A DNA stretch of 64,000 bases from Epinephelus fuscoguttatus (GCF_011397635.1 NC_064772.1:14399035-14463034); one strand, 5' to 3'; counted from the first letter of the stretch, positions 13,586 to 27,035 are shown. The notes: generated by a model not told the origin, from the letters alone. Numbers and translations are program-made.

Positions 13586-14270
13586 AGTCTAGTTGCCGTG
13601 AGAAAATGTTGGCATTGTATGTTTCTGCAAACCAGGGGTAAATTACATTTGTACATTTCAAAGAAAAAAAGGAACATAGTATATGAGCTGATTTTATCAG
13701 TGGGAGGTGGAAGGGATGGTGGATGGCGTGACACCTAAGCAAGAAGACTGCAAAGCTGTAGACCACTGAACACGGGTGTTTTTTTGAGAGATGTCACCTT
13801 GTTTCCAGTGGCGTTTGTGCCTCAGAAGCTGAGTGTTTTGTTGCAAGTTGCCGCTGCTTTTCCAGCGGCGTTTGTGCAAGGCGACAGACAAGCTCCAGAC
13901 CACTGTTGAAGACCAACAAACAACGGTCATCACTGTGCTTCCTGCAGTGTTTGTGCCACCGAACGTGGTTGTGTTTTTCAGTGAGATATCACTTTGTTTC
14001 TGGTGGTATTTGTGCCACAGAACATGGGAGTTTATTAGCAAGTGGTTGCGTTTCCAGTGGCAATTGTGCTTTAAGCCAAAACATGATCTTTTCCTAACGT
14101 TGACCAAGTGGTATTTGTGCCTAAACATAACTGTACATTTACCACAGCCTTGTTGAAACATGAAGAAACTTTCAGTTCAGCTTATCCACTTCATTATAAC
14201 ATACAAATGTAATGGGTGGGTGATTTGCAGAAATGTATAATTCCAACGTTTCTCCTGGTGATTGGGTTGG
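13586..14270. mobile_element. MITE-like element with internal ~60-bp tandem repeats, copy 2
   Basis: The left end reads GAGAAAATGTTGGCATTGTA and the right end holds TTCCAACGTTTCTCCTGGTG. These are imperfect inverted copies of each other over about 49 bp, starting CAG on the left and CAA on the right (complement). The core (13770-14060) has the same ~60-bp units as copy 1 (TTTGTGCCACCGAACGTGG and similar). The flanks GAAAATAG and GAAAAATA could be a worn 8-bp target duplication. Confidence 0.65.
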
Positions 14271-16485
14271 AAAAATATCTGGGGCGGTGTTAAGTGTTAT
14301 ATTGTGGGCAACTGGACTTGTTTGAGTTCACCTCTCATCCAAGAGGCTTCCTCAGTTCTAACGGACTGGTGCGGAGTCGCAGGCTTTAAACCGTGCATAG
14401 GTGTGAACCCTTGCAGCAAGTCAAGCAAGTCCAGTTGCTTACAATATAGCTCCTAAGATTACCGTGACCTGTATGACTTTGAATCTTCACCAACATCCGG
14501 GGCTGTGGGGTTAGAAATAAGTGAGCTCATCAAACTTCTGTAGCCCGCTCCTCAATTTCTGTTTAAGGCTAAATTAGCTTGTACTAGCATACGGCACATG
14601 AATCATGGTGATCACATTGCATTGTGGGTGATGGAGGCGCAAGTTTTGACAAGGAATAAAAAAGACAATATCTCTGGTTCTGCTGTTTCCATTTTGATTC
14701 TTTGAAATGTCCATCTTGAGTCCAACAATGTTATCAACAGCAATGCTAATGCTTTTAAGAGGAGCACAACACAGTCTCTGGAAACAGCTGTATAATGTCT
14801 TTTGTCGCTCTGAAGGCAGCTTTGACAAGTCCTGAGAAAATAACTCAAGGGTTATCTGAGTTTGAGCTTGGCTATTACAAGACAATGAGGATCTACTGAA
14901 AGGATTCTGTAGGTTGCATTACTGGAAGTTGTCCCATGGTTTTGCAGTGTGCAATGTTGAGATTTTTTCAAAATTAAAATCCCTTGTCACTTGTTATGTA
15001 CTTTAAAGACAAGTGCATTGAGTTTCCATGTGCTTTATAGATGAAATCAACTCCCTAAAAGTCTGGACATCTCAGCTTTGACTATTGCTTTTCACTCTGT
15101 CTCATGTGACTCCCCCAACTTTATGTCAGTGCAATACTAAATTGCTGGACTACCCCTTTAAGATGCTAAACCTTTTTTTTTCTTGCATGGAAACTCTCTC
15201 CTTCTCAGTCTTACTAACAGGGTCATTATTAGCTGCACTCTCCACCTCTATAAAACCCACAGATGACAGTACAGTTATTGTGTTTCATTTTAGTTGTCAA
15301 AAGTCATTCTGAGAAACGTAGGAAATTAAGAGAGCATGAGTCAGATTTAAGGAAAGTACAGCAAAAAGTGAAATGACAGTTTTTATTGCAAAGTTATTCC
15401 TGGAATACATTCAACACATTGATTATATTTTTAAAAAAGTTTCTTAGAGTGGATTTTCCCTTAATAGAAGTTGGTACAGTCCATCCACATTCAAGGGTGG
15501 AGCTAAAATTGGCCTCTTTACTGCATCTAGAAATTAGGAGATTACAGAAACTCCCAGTTTTTGCACTATTTCTTGTTGTGAATAGTATTAGACTTCATGG
15601 TTAAAGCCCGAATGCCATTTAAAACCCAGATCTTGTCAGATTTGTGAAGCCTCTATTTTACTCATGAGGGTGTTTTCACTGCCTTATCTCTGTCCACGTC
15701 AAATGAGACCAGGTCAAGCTCTAAAACCACAGTATTAGCTAAACTGTACATATCAGGGCAGAGACTGCATAAAACACAGTTTCAGATTTGTTAAACCTTT
15801 GTTCTATTTTTGAAAACAAGAAAAAAGGCTGATTTCATATTTTTTTCTCCAAAAAGATGACATTAGTCCAGGTCTTAATCAAAACCATTGTTGTGCACTG
15901 TACCTGAATATTGCTTCTACTAACCTTTTTGACCCACACACACCACAGTCTACATGTATATTTTGTCTTACACAGTATTAGATTTGAAATTGGATTTGAT
16001 TTGATTTTGAAAATGTAATTTTATTCTCTTCCTTCTTATGTATACTAATTTTATTCCTATTTCAACTTCTTTCATGTATTTGTCTTGGATTCTCACTTTA
16101 CTGCATGTTTTTTCTTTCATACATTTGGTAAAGGCATTGTTGGAGGCAGCCCAAGAGCAATGATTTTATTGCCTATGACTGCTCTACTTTAATTGTGGTG
16201 CATATGACACATAAATACTTGAAATTTGACATTAAAATACTGTAGACTTGTATAATAATTCCAGACGTGTTGTGCGTGAGGTTTTAGGTTCTGGATCTTG
16301 CAAAAATGAAAATCTGATGGGTCATAAGATGATCAACGAGATTGGAAATAAGGAATCAGAACTAAGTCAGAGCTCATATGACATATGAAGTGCATAAATA
16401 TTCTTTAGATTTACAGGTAATTTGGATTAATTTGTTGTCAGACACTAACTGCTTCCTCTCTTTTCTTGTCTGTTCTCTCCACCAG
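14271..16485. other. No gene seen; probable fbxl7 intron
   Basis: AT-rich DNA ending in a pyrimidine tract and CAG acceptor at 16483-16485. No exon is recognisable within it. Confidence 0.5.
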
Positions 16486-19400
16486 GTTTAGAATCCAGCA
16501 CTCGGACTCTGAGCACCCCCAGCCCTGGTCTTATCCTGCCATCCAAGTCCTCCTCTCTCTCCTCACCTGCTCTCTCCAGTAATGGCCATGAGACCAACTC
16601 CTCTTCCTCCTCCTCTGCCCCCGCCGAGACCGTTGCTGTGGTCCACTCTCAACCCGGCACCCACACTCGCTCCCGCCAGTCGAAAAGCCACCACCATGCC
16701 CCCATCGACCTCCTCCCCGACCACGCCCTCCTGCAGATCTTCTCCCATCTCCCCACCAATCAGCTGTGCCGCTGCGCCCGCGTATGCCGCCGCTGGTACA
16801 ACCTGGCGTGGGACCCGAGGCTGTGGAGCACTGTGCGGCTAACAGGGGAGCTGCTTCACGCTGACCGTGCCATCAGGGTCCTGACCCACCGGCTGTGCCA
16901 GGACACTCCGAACGTGTGTCTGACCCTGGAGACGGTGGTGATGAACGGCTGCAAAAGGCTCACGGACCGTGGGTTGCACATCGTGGCCCAGTGCTGCCCG
17001 GAGCTGCGTCGCCTGGAGGTTGCTGGCTGTTATAACATCTCCAATGAGGCTGTGTTTGAGGTGGTGTCCCGCTGCCCCAGCCTGGAACACCTGAACCTCT
17101 CAGGTAAAAGGAAATTCTATACCATCTGACTGGTGGTAGGCTCTCTCAGTTTTATTGCTGCTACCCGACATCACGCACATGTGTAGATTTACCTCCAAGA
17201 ATTCCTCTCCTCGATCACTCTCAGTCATTTCTACTAAAGCTGGTAAAATCATTAGAGGAGCAGGAGAAGCTCTGCCAACCTCAAGCTCCCATGTGGGAGA
17301 AGAAAGGCTTTCTTTAGCTGAAAGCAGAACTTACCTCAACGTGAGTAAGGAGAGCGGTCTGCTGCTTTCATTAAGGAAGTGACACAAATAACATTGACTT
17401 GGACAGGACTCCGGTGGCACAGCAATGTCTGCACCATTAGCACCAGGAAGTAAGCCCTTTGTTGTAAAAATAGCTTTTAAAAGAAGACCTGCGGCTTTTA
17501 TTTGAAAGGCTGAAAATAATGAAATCAAATCTTTTTTTTTTTTTTACCGTCAAGGACAGTAAAAGATCAGCCTTTGATCATTTGTTCCTGAAAATAAACC
17601 ACAGCTTTGGTTTTCTTGGAGTTGTTTGCACTCAAACATCTTCATGCTTCTTGTTGCAGGCGTACAGCCAAATACAGCAGGTTTTACTCTGGCACCCTCA
17701 AGTGGCTACTCATAACTGAGCTTTAAAGGGAAGGTTCACATTTTTTCCAAGTCTGTCTCAAAAATATATTAACAGGCACATGCGTGCATACAGTTACTAA
17801 GGTTTTGCTTCACGATTTTGGGGGGACACATATTAAGCAATCCTCCCCAAAGAAATTCTGAGTGTCAAACACATCAGTTCCTGCATTCTGGTGAATTTTT
17901 CTGCATCAAGTTATTTTGGAAATGTCACAGTACTTCCAACATAAATCATGCATAGTTGCTTCTTTCCATTTTATGGTAGACTGCAAACCTTGCTTTTGAG
18001 CTTGCATATAGCCACCACCTACTTTACCAGAGGCACTGTTGCATCTTTGTGTCTCATTATAGCAGTTTGATGAAAGATATCTGCTTCTTTTATGTTTTTA
18101 TTTAGGGGGAACACCGACATATTATAAATATTTCGGGGAAGTGTCCCCTGTGTGTCCCCCAAAGTCTATGCCTATATGTCCGTACATACATTTAAGACTC
18201 TAATCCCGCCACACAGACACTACATGTTGCATTAACATAAACTCTCCACATCTGTCACAATGCTTTGCATCAATGCACTTCTTTTATATTATTATCACTC
18301 TACATGGCACATATTCTCAAAATTGTACAGCGCATTATTTTAAAAACACAAATATTTTGCTTTTTATTGTGAATTTTTCTATTTAATTTCTGTTTATTGA
18401 CACTTGTAGTACTTGCTGTAAGTTTTCATTTATTTTATTTTACTGTGTCTATTATTGTGCTTGTGAATGGATTACAGAACAGGTCTAAGAAGCACAGGCA
18501 TGAGGGCTGAAACTGTCAGTGGGCCTCTTGGCTTTCAACTGCAAAATGGCACCCAAATAAACACCCACCAGGAAGAGACTCAAAATGACCACAAAGATGC
18601 AAAGGAACTGTAGAGAGACAAAAAAAATAACTACAGAAAATGGAAAACAACCAAAAAGGGACACAAAACAACTACAAAGTGATACAAAATCACCAAAAGA
18701 CACACAATTACCTAAAAAGAGACCCAAACAATTACAAGGAGACACAAAATAACTACAGAGTAACACGAAACTACCTCAGAGACTCAAATGACCAAAAGAA
18801 AAAGACACAAAATTCAAATCAAATCACCCAATTAAATACAAATACACACAAAGCAACCACAAGGAGACAAAAACAATAGCTGCAAAGAGACACAAAACCA
18901 CAAAAAGATGCATAAAAAGTACAAAGAAATGCAAAACCACCACAAAGCCCGTGTAGGAGAGGTGGTGGGGCCCTTTGCATGTCTCTGCCCAGGGACCCAT
19001 TGTCTCATAATTCGCCCATGGTTGTGCACCAAAACGGTGGTTCCCAACTGGTCCAGCCACAGGGTCCAGATTTCTCCGTAGTCATTAGTTTGAGGTCCCA
19101 TAATTAAATAAATTCAGTGTCATACTTGCGTTTGGCCATGTTGTTGAGCTAGTTTGCTGTCTCTTTCAGGCAGCTGTCTGTAAGTCACTCACTCTACAGC
19201 AGGAAACAGCACTTCAAAATAAAAGCTCTGTGCCAGAAACTCACCGTACTTTAAAATAAAGTGGGTTTTTTTACAAATTTAACACATATGCGAGTCACTT
19301 GCAATCCATTCAGAATGGACCCGCAACCAGCTTTTGGACCGCAACCCACCAGTTGGAAACCACTGCACTAAAACACCAGGGCAAATACCTTGTTCTGTAT

Positions 19401-20611
19401 GTGAAAATATGCACTTTAAATGTATGTCATGTGGGACCAAATGCAAATCTTTTTTATATGGAGCTAATGTCAGGATGGAGCCGTCTCTGTCAGACAAATC
19501 AAATGGATTGGAATCCTCAAATAGTGTTGTGGTGGAGAGACACAAAGACACAAAGAGGGAAGTTTGTACTAAAAAGACTGTTGCTTTGGAAAACACTCTG
19601 ACCACTAACATTTTAACTTAGGTTCAGCTAAACCATGGAATATATTTGACTGTTGATTTTTGTCTCCCATCACTGGAATGAGAAGCACACTGGGAACAAA
19701 TGTCTTAAGGGGCCAGTATCATAGACAGGAGGAATAATTACAGCAAGTAAAGTCTGTTTAATTCCTCACACAGGCCTCTGACTTTAGTTTTAAGACAGAC
19801 TGTGAACTTAACCTTAAGTAAAAACTCTCTGGAGAAATAATTAGTTGTCTGACCTCTGCTTCCTCTCCCTCCAGGCTGCTCCAAGGTCACATGTATCAGC
19901 CTTACCCAGGAGGCCTCACTCCAGCTGTCCCCTCTGCACGGCCAGCAGATCTCCATTCACTACCTGGACATGACCGATTGTTTTTCCCTTGAGGACGAGG
20001 GCTTGCGAACTATCGCCTCCCACTGCCCCCGCCTGACACATCTGTACTTGCGCCGCTGCACCAGACTGACGGATGAAGCCATGCGCCACCTGGCTCTCCA
20101 CTGCCCCTCAATAAGGGAGCTTAGTCTCAGTGACTGCCGCTTGGTGGGGGATTTTGGCCTACGTGAAGTGGCCCGCCTGGAGGGCTGCCTTCGTTACCTG
20201 AGCGTGGCCCACTGCGCCCGCATAACAGATGTGGGCATGCGCTACGTGGCTCGCTACTGCCCGAGACTGCGCTACTTAAACGCGAGGGGTTGCGAGGGAC
20301 TTACAGACCACGGCCTGAGCCACTTGGCCAGGAGCTGCCCCAAACTCAAGTCCCTGGATGTGGGTAAGTGCCCGCTTGTGTCGGACAGCGGGCTGGAGCA
20401 GCTGGCCATGTACTGCCAAGGCCTGAGGCGAGTGAGTCTCAGAGCATGCGAGAGCGTGACAGGCAGAGGACTCAAAGCTCTGGCAGCCAACTGCTGCGAG
20501 CTGCAGCTTCTCAACGTGCAGGACTGTGAGGTGTCGCCAGAGGCTCTGCGGTTTGTTAGACGCCACTGCCGGCGCTGCATCATCGAGCACACAAACCCCG
20601 CTTTCTACTGA
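16486..20611 (+). CDS. fbxl7: F-box and leucine-rich repeat protein 7 (two 3' coding exons)
   Basis: FBXL7 is the substrate-recognition subunit of an SCF (SKP1-CUL1-F-box) E3 ubiquitin ligase. Coding exons are 16486-17103 (acceptor CACCAG, donor CAG/GTAAAAG) and 19875-20611 (acceptor CCTCCAG, stop TGA). The first exon encodes a Ser-rich linker with RTLSTPSP, then the F-box (about 16704-16835: IDLLPDHALLQIF, LPTNQLCRCARVCRRWYNLA), then the first leucine-rich repeats. The second encodes the remaining Cys-containing LRRs (repeating LRYLxxxxC-type units) and the characteristic C-terminal IEHTNPAFY. Both exons agree nearly residue by residue with vertebrate FBXL7. The coding parts are much richer in G+C than the intron. 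The upstream coding exons (N-terminus) are not in this window as far as I can see. The intron holds repeats. Confidence 0.97.
17812..18165. mobile_element. Possible short non-autonomous DNA element in fbxl7 intron
   Basis: The left block GATTTTGGGGGGACACA is roughly mirrored by the right block GTGTGTCCCCCAAAGTC in inverted orientation, about 340 bp apart, with no coding capacity between. Target duplications are not clear. Confidence 0.4.
18570..18960. repeat. Minisatellite of ~21-24-bp units in fbxl7 intron
   Basis: A degenerate array of AGAGACACAAAACAACTACAA-like units (ACACAAAAC, ACTACAAAG, GAGACAC blocks) repeats about 15 times. The array is followed by sequence up to about 19390, including CAACCCACCAGTTGGAAACC, that looks like part of a larger interspersed repeat. 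Confidence 0.75.
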
Positions 20612-21300
20612 GACGGGTAGCTCTTGGACTGGTCCTCTGACGAGTGGATGTTCTAATATTCCTGGTATGGAGTTGGCAGAGTTCAGCGGCCGATGTGTCA
20701 GAACTGGTTGAAAACTGGTGTGCAATACTGGCCAGAATTTGTCTCTTCAAATCCGCTTGGTGGCTGTCGATGCTGAAAATACATCCATAGACTGTATTTA
20801 ACATATTTATCTGTAAAAAGGCAGAGAAGCACAGTATGTCAGTATATTACATCTTTCAACATCACACTTTGCAATGTAACAACATGCTACAACACAGAGC
20901 ACTGGGTACAGTTACCATTTAGAAGCATTGTAACATATTTAACTTCAACACCTTACAGCCCTGAAACATAACCATTATCATACATTACTGCATCTATTTA
21001 TAAACAGCAAGTATCTTCAGACTAAACCACTACGAATGTAGCAACGAAGCAGCAACTAAAGCAGATGTGGTGATTTTTAAAGTACTCTCAGTTTCACTTT
21101 CTTTGTGTTGCATATGCACTTTATGCAATTGTGCTGACAATCACTTCAGCTGAGCTCAAAGTGTCATCGTGTTTTTCATTTTCTGTAAATTAAACTATTA
21201 GCCAGAGAACTTTGTACTGCCAAATAGAAACAGACTGTTGTTGAGAATAAACAAAGAACACATTGCTGCTATAACTGTGCCAATAAACTTCTTCAAAATC
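20612..21300 (+). other. fbxl7: fbxl7 3' untranslated region with poly(A) signals
   Basis: AT-rich sequence follows the stop. AATAAA hexamers occur at 21246-21251 and 21282-21287. The second, in GTGCCAATAAACTTCTTC, is the better placed candidate. The exact cleavage site cannot be read from the sequence. Confidence 0.55.
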
Positions 21301-22200
21301 CGCCTCCACAACTGTGAGTGTTTTACTCAACTTCATTAGAGCCTTAAAGGATTTAAGCCTGCACATGTCTGTGGGTCGTTAAGGTAACTGAAAAATATCC
21401 AGGAATACCATATATGGATGTTTTAGGACTGAAGTGTGAGGGGCTCAAAGGGCAGTGCTTCCTGCTTTTAGGTTATTGGCTGGATTACACCTGTTTGTAA
21501 TCTGGTGGATGCACCTGTCTGTCCACCACAAAGATATCATCTACATAGATACTGTATATACTCTGCAATTTGGGACAAAGTTGTAAGATTAAAAGTCATT
21601 TTTGCTGCAGTTGTACTTCCTGTTTATTTATCAGGCATCTGTGAACTATGGGAAACCTTCTCCTGCACCTGTTCTTTATTGCTGCGCTCCTGCAGTGTTT
21701 TTGGCTCCAGCAGGCGGGTATATGACATCACCACAACACAAAGCAAAACAAAAATAGTTCTGCACATTTAGATCATGAAATTTGTGTTGTGAAAACATTC
21801 TGTACCTCTGTGGAGGAGTATTTTGGCCTCCTGTTTGCTCGTCCACCTATGGGGCCCTTGTGGTTTCCTGTCCCCGAGCCAACTGAGCCCTGGGGTGGGG
21901 GGTTCAGGGGATTGCCACCAAAATGCATATAATGTGAGCATACACTGGATCTTGTAGACGGTTGCTGCAGAGTATGAACATGTTTGGATACAGTGCAGTG
22001 ACTTAATAGGACAAAAATATGATGATGGTTGTTGTTGTTGGAAAGGAGGATCCAAAAAATGTCCAGGAGGGTGAATGAATTTTCAAGAATCCAAAGTGAT
22101 TGGATTTCAGGAAATCCTGGGATGAATTGTAATAACTTTGGTAAGTCCTTGGAAAAGACTATGCAGGATTTTCAAATAAAAAGAAATTAAAGTGTCATAC
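21301..22200. other. Intergenic DNA, nothing recognised
   Basis: No exon or repeat family was recognised apart from scattered simple sequence. Confidence 0.35.
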
Positions 22201-22204
22201 AATA

Positions 22205-22520
22205 GTAATCCCTGTAATCACTTATGACCCAGCAGAAGTGTGTGGTGGTGTGTTTATCTGCAGAGACTCTGCCTGTGTTTCCTGATTTCTTCTTATTTTG
22301 TCATGTTCGGGACGTTCCTGGGCACAGCGTGCAGGTGGGGTAGGGACTAAGTTAGTGACTAGGTAGTGGCAGCATGTATCTGAGAGAAAGCTACGAAAAT
22401 CGTGAACACAGTGCTGATGCAAAATGCAAATATTGCAAGGCAAAACACCAAGTACACAAACTTTTATAACAAGAGTGACTCTGGGGTTGGTTTTCACTTT
22501 CACTTTCGCTGGCATTACTT
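22205..22520. repeat. Interspersed repeat shared with 40795-41045
   Basis: Shared blocks are TCTTCTTATTTT, CAGTGCT, GGCAAAACACCAAGTACAC (here) against GGCGAAACGTCAAACACGA (there), and AGTGACTCTGGGGTTGGTTTTCACTTTCACTTTCGCT against AGTGAATCTGGGGTTGGC followed by TTTTACTTTCACTTTTGCT. The two are diverged copies of one family in the same orientation. Confidence 0.55.
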
Positions 22521-22859
22521 TTTACATACCGTAACTGACAACTGACGCAAGAGTAAAAATGAAAGCCAATCCCAAATTCACTCTTGTTTTGGAACAAACT
22601 GTTGTTTCTTGAATTTTGCCTCACTGTATTTGCCTTTTTTTATTGGCACTGTCTGGCAATTTTCAATAACTTACTCTTGGATGCATGCTTCATGAAGTCC
22701 AAACCACACCTGTGCGCTGTTATTGGCTATGGTTTACCAATCAGAAAAGAATAAAGACAGAGGACAGAGTATTTGCAGACAAATACACCAGCACACAATT
22801 CTAGTGAGTCATAAGTGATGATAGAGAGGGATTACTTTTGTATAGAATAGAATACAATA

Positions 22860-23900
22860 GAATATATCTTTGTGTCCACCAGGGATAGAAATCAAATAGT
22901 CAGTAAAAAGTCATTACATGACACCTAACACATTAAAACAGATCATTGTCTTTCTGTGGTTTAAATGTCATCAGTCATTTCTGCAAAGAGTTGGCTCAAG
23001 GGCTTTTGTGGCTTGCCACCTATTTTACTTGCCATTGTCACAATCCTACGGAGTTCATTCTTGGATGTACAATTAAGATGACTGTACTAGGCAGGGAGGT
23101 GCAAAGTTAAGACACTCACATTCATTCATTTTCTGTAACTGCTTATCCTCTTGGGGGTCATGGGGATACACCCTGGACAGGTCACCAGACTATCACAGGA
23201 CTTACACATAGAGACAGACAACCATTCACACCTATGGGCAATTGAGAGTCACCAATAAACCTGTATGTCTTTGGACTGTGGGAGGAAGCTGGAGTACCCA
23301 GAGAAAACCCACGCTGACACTGGAAGAACATACAAACTCCACACAGAAGGGCTCCCCCACCCTGGGTTCAAACCTGGAACCTTCTTGCTGTGAGGCGACA
23401 GTGCTAGCCACTGCCCCGCTGTACAGATAGGCACACAAATTCTAAAATCTGCTGACTAACACTGAGGCCACTGAGTATCCTAAGAAGTGAGCATCTCTTG
23501 AAATTATAATCAGTAAATAAAAAAATATACTCAGTGTTTCCAGAGAGCTCGCATGGGAGTCCAGAACCGTACCGAGATATTTAAAATTTTCCACAGTTTC
23601 AACACGTTGGCCATCAAGTGAAACTGGCTCCGTCTTCAGATCTTGTTTTGTGGAAATAATCAATGCTTCAGTCTGGGCCACATTATTTTCTAACTTGCTG
23701 ATGCAACACCATGTTTGCAGGGCCAGAGTGTAGGCCAGGTATGCAACTTGACCCGATGGGTCTGTTTTCTGTAAAAGGCCAACTAAGGCCATGTCATCAG
23801 TATATTTGAACAATCTGAAATTTTCCCATTGATCATAAATTTCTAAGTAAACAGAGAGAATAGCACAGAGAAAAGAACACATCCTTGTGGGCAGCTTGGG
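22860..23900 (-). mobile_element. Non-LTR retrotransposon relic (reverse transcriptase fragment)
   Basis: On the minus strand, 23900-23440 encodes a decayed reverse transcriptase: FKYTDDMALVG corresponds to the catalytic YADD box (Ala replaced by Thr), followed by LQTWC, ALIISTKQD and VENFKYLGTVLDSH, a motif run typical of fish LINE polymerases. The C-terminal continuation lies at 23100-22860 (a degenerate HPRMNSVG-like block). The two parts are separated by a SINE-like insertion. Stops and frameshifts show that it is dead. Confidence 0.75.
23105..23437 (-). mobile_element. SINE-like repeat with tRNA-like head
   Basis: On the minus strand the head carries AGTGGCTAGCACTGTCGCCT and a B-box-like GGTTTGAACCC. 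The body contains the complement of CTTTGGACTGTGGGAGGAAG and the tail the complement of CTTATCCTCTTGGGGGTCAT. The same element lies at 34855-35152 and 47230-47515 (minus) and at 57262-57540 (plus). This copy has inserted into the LINE relic. Confidence 0.7.
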
Positions 23901-24942
23901 CTCACAGTGAGCATGTCTGACACAGACTCTGTGGATGGCAGATTAGAAAGTCTCTAACCCTCCCCAGAGAACTAACCCTGTATTAATGTTAAGACTGATG
24001 AGCCTTTTCAGGAGGATATGTGTCTTCACTCAGATCAACAGTTTTTTAAGTTGTGGCGTCACATGTGCAGGCCTATGCTAGCCTCAGTTCCCCTAGCTTC
24101 TGCAACTCAGTACAATCTCTCTTCAATATTTCTTCAAACAATAAAGCATCTTCTTGTGGTTTACTTCCAATAATGTGATACAACTAAATCCACATCAGCA
24201 GTTGCTTTTGCAATTGAAATAACTAATTTAAATTTTCAAAAATTTCAGCTCAGCCCTTGAAAAGTTATTAGCTAGGTAGGCTACTTATGTCATTGCAACA
24301 AGGTTTTGTTCATATCTATAAAATTCACCCACACATTCTTCTCGTGTAATTTTCCCAATTTTTTGAGTTGTAATTTTCTGTCCTGCTGTTATTACAGACA
24401 TGTCTGAACTAGCTGCGATCACTCAACATTCCAATGGACCCACCCTTTTTGGAGTTTATGGAAAATTTGAGAGATTGGAAAAGTCCCTGTTTCACTTCAA
24501 ATCTCGACACTTTCAAAACTAACAGCATTCACACCATTAGCCTCAGTTGTAGGCATAGTACTATTTAGCAAACATTAGCATGCTAACACTCTAAACTAAG
24601 CTAATAAACATGGAGAACTTTAACATCAGCTTATTAGCATTTAGCTCAGAGCACCACTGTGTCTTGTTTGAATGACTCCGTGTCTCTTGAGGAGTCTTCA
24701 GCACCTGTGGAGGAAGTCTGGAAAACTTCCCCTGTGAAGTATCCATCAGTAGAAAGGTCAAGGGGACTGACATGTGGACAGACCCACTGGGACTGCGTCT
24801 AGAGACAAATTACCAGTTAGTACTTGTGCAAGCGTACATATGACTCAGCCAAATAGGCAACTGTGGAAAATATGGTTGCAGCAAGGAGTGAATAACTGTA
24901 ATGAAGAGACACCAGGAAATGTTTGTTTGTTGTGTTGTCCAG
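23901..24942. other. Intergenic DNA, nothing coding
   Basis: AT-rich DNA. Near 24580 there is AACATTAGCATGCTAACAC, a palindrome-like block seen in many fish repeats. Confidence 0.35.
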
Positions 24943-25439
24943 GGTGATGGTGTGGATCCATGGGGGAGTCCTGGTGTCAGGGGGGGCCTGCCAGTATGAT
25001 GGTTCACCCCTGGCAGCCTATCAGAACGTGGCTGTGGTTGTCAGTCGGGATCGTCTCGGTATTTTGGGATTCCTAAGGTCTGTATCAGACTGAAACATAT
25101 TGGATGTGTTAGGTTTAATGTCCAGCAGCTTAAGAGCTTGTTTAAAAATGGATGGGTGGATTACTACAGTTTATGGAACATAAAAAGAAACATTTATTAA
25201 AGGATTATACACATGTACAAATCCTCTGTAGGTTTGTAACACTTTTTTTGGTAACAATTGGATTGTAACAATTTTTCAGAGTGTAATAAAGCATTTAATA
25301 ACACTTTGTACCCACATACAAATCCTCTGTATGTGCTCATTCATTTCTTACATATTCCATATCTTATTCTTTATCTCATATGTTTGTGCAGTTTATCAGA
25401 TAAACTTGTCACTTACATTCACACACAATCCTCATTTTC

Positions 25440-26095
25440 ATGTATAAAGCGCTACATTTTATATATTTTATTTATATTCTGTTCATTACATTTCATCTTG
25501 TCTTCCATCTTAATTGCCACTTTATCTCATCTTCTATTTATTCTTATCTATTTTTCTTTTATCTTATTTTATTTTTCATTTTGTTATGTTTATTTTTTTA
25601 TCTCATTGTATCTTCAATATTTATCTATTTAATCTTTATTTGTATCTGATTTGATTTTACTTTTAATTATTATGTTTTTTCTTATTTTATCTCAATTATT
25701 TTACCTCAATTTTTATCTATTTTATCTTTATTTTCAATTAGTCTGTCTTTATTGTTATCTTCTTTTTTATCTTATTTATTATATTTTATATTTTTATCTA
25801 TTTTATCTTTATTTCTGTCTACTTTATCTTTATTCTTATCTTTTTTTGTATTTTTTTATCTATTCTCTATCTTATTTTAGTTTGGTTTTTATATTATTTT
25901 ATATTTGTTTTTACCTTTATTTATTTTCATTTTTTCTGTTATCTGTATTTTTTTTATCTATTTTATCCTGTTTGTATTTTTTGTATACTTATCTTTATTT
26001 TATTTTTTAATTGTCTTTATTTTTATTATCTTTCATTTTTATTTTTTAATCTTATTTTGTCTATATTCTTATTTTACTTCATAGTTATTATCCTA
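25440..26095. repeat. Pyrimidine-rich TTTTATCT-type low-complexity tract
   Basis: About 650 bp of the plus strand is almost only T, A and C, built from TTTTATCTATTTTATCTTTATT-like units with little G. The long open frames across it are artefacts of composition and translate into Leu/Phe/Tyr-rich strings. Confidence 0.9.
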
Positions 26096-26854
26096 TTATC
26101 CTTCTTGCAACTTGTGCTTTTATTTCTGAACTGACACATTCTCTTACCCAGTATATTTCATGATACCACTGTTGTTTACTGTTAACCTACATATGACTAA
26201 AGTAAAAGTGAACTTAATAATACATTTGCTTACATATGATTACACATATGTTATTCCATGTTATGGATGATTTATTAACTATTTATGCACCTGATATGGA
26301 TGTTCCATATTAATTAACACTTAGCTATATCCATTCATCTGTTTACAACTACACTGGTGTTTTATAAACTTTTCATTCATACAGTAAACTGCTTATAAAT
26401 GCAAAATAGTGGGGATTAAATTAAAAGTTATGTATACCAATATGGGGCCTCATTATACTGTCTAGTATCTCTATTAGTTTTTCTTTTTTGTTGTTTTTGG
26501 ATATCTGGTGGGTTTGATTACAGGTTTTCATTTTTCAAGGGAGCTGAAGTGTCTTCAATCGGCCAGTAGAGGTCCCTGCAGGTCTGAGACTTCTCAGTGG
26601 TGCTGATACTATCAAAGTGATAGTGGTTTGATAGTGTGTTGGTGTGGTGTAATGCTGTGAACATTTACATGAATTTGCACCACATGCGTATTGATAGTAT
26701 CAGTCTTTGGGGTCATTTTCAATTATAGTGTATTACTGTTTGTGCCTGAATCTCTGATCATCTTTGCTTTACTGGACTGCCACTGCATGTGATTAACTCT
26801 TAGGATCTCCTGGATGGGATGAGGGTATGAAGAGGGAAGATGTGCCATTCAACA

Positions 26855-27035
26855 CACATACACATTCATTTTTCTTTTTGGTCTTTATTGGACAGGACGG
26901 ATTAAGTGTGAACGGGGGAGAGAGAGGGGATGACATGCCTCAAATGGCCGCATGCTGGAATCGAACCCTTGGTCCTTGCAGCAAGAACATTGCCTTTGTA
27001 CATGGGACGCTCCCTCTACCCACTACACATTCATT
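26855..27035 (-). mobile_element. tRNA-derived SINE-like repeat
   Basis: On the minus strand this starts with a tRNA-like head (GGTAGAGGGAGCGTCCCATG), has a B-box-like GGTTCGATTCC and ends in a pyrimidine/purine tail (complement of TTTTTGGTCTTTATTGGACA). This is a common teleost SINE pattern. It has inserted within the carboxylesterase relic. Confidence 0.7.

Noticed and set aside
20272-20725. Antisense ORFs over the last fbxl7 exon
   Set aside because: They are shadows of the GC-rich LRR coding sequence on the plus strand.
25258-26010. Leu/Phe/Tyr-rich ORFs that look like membrane proteins
   Set aside because: They are open only because the tract is nearly G-free and pyrimidine-rich. There are no motifs and no splice context.
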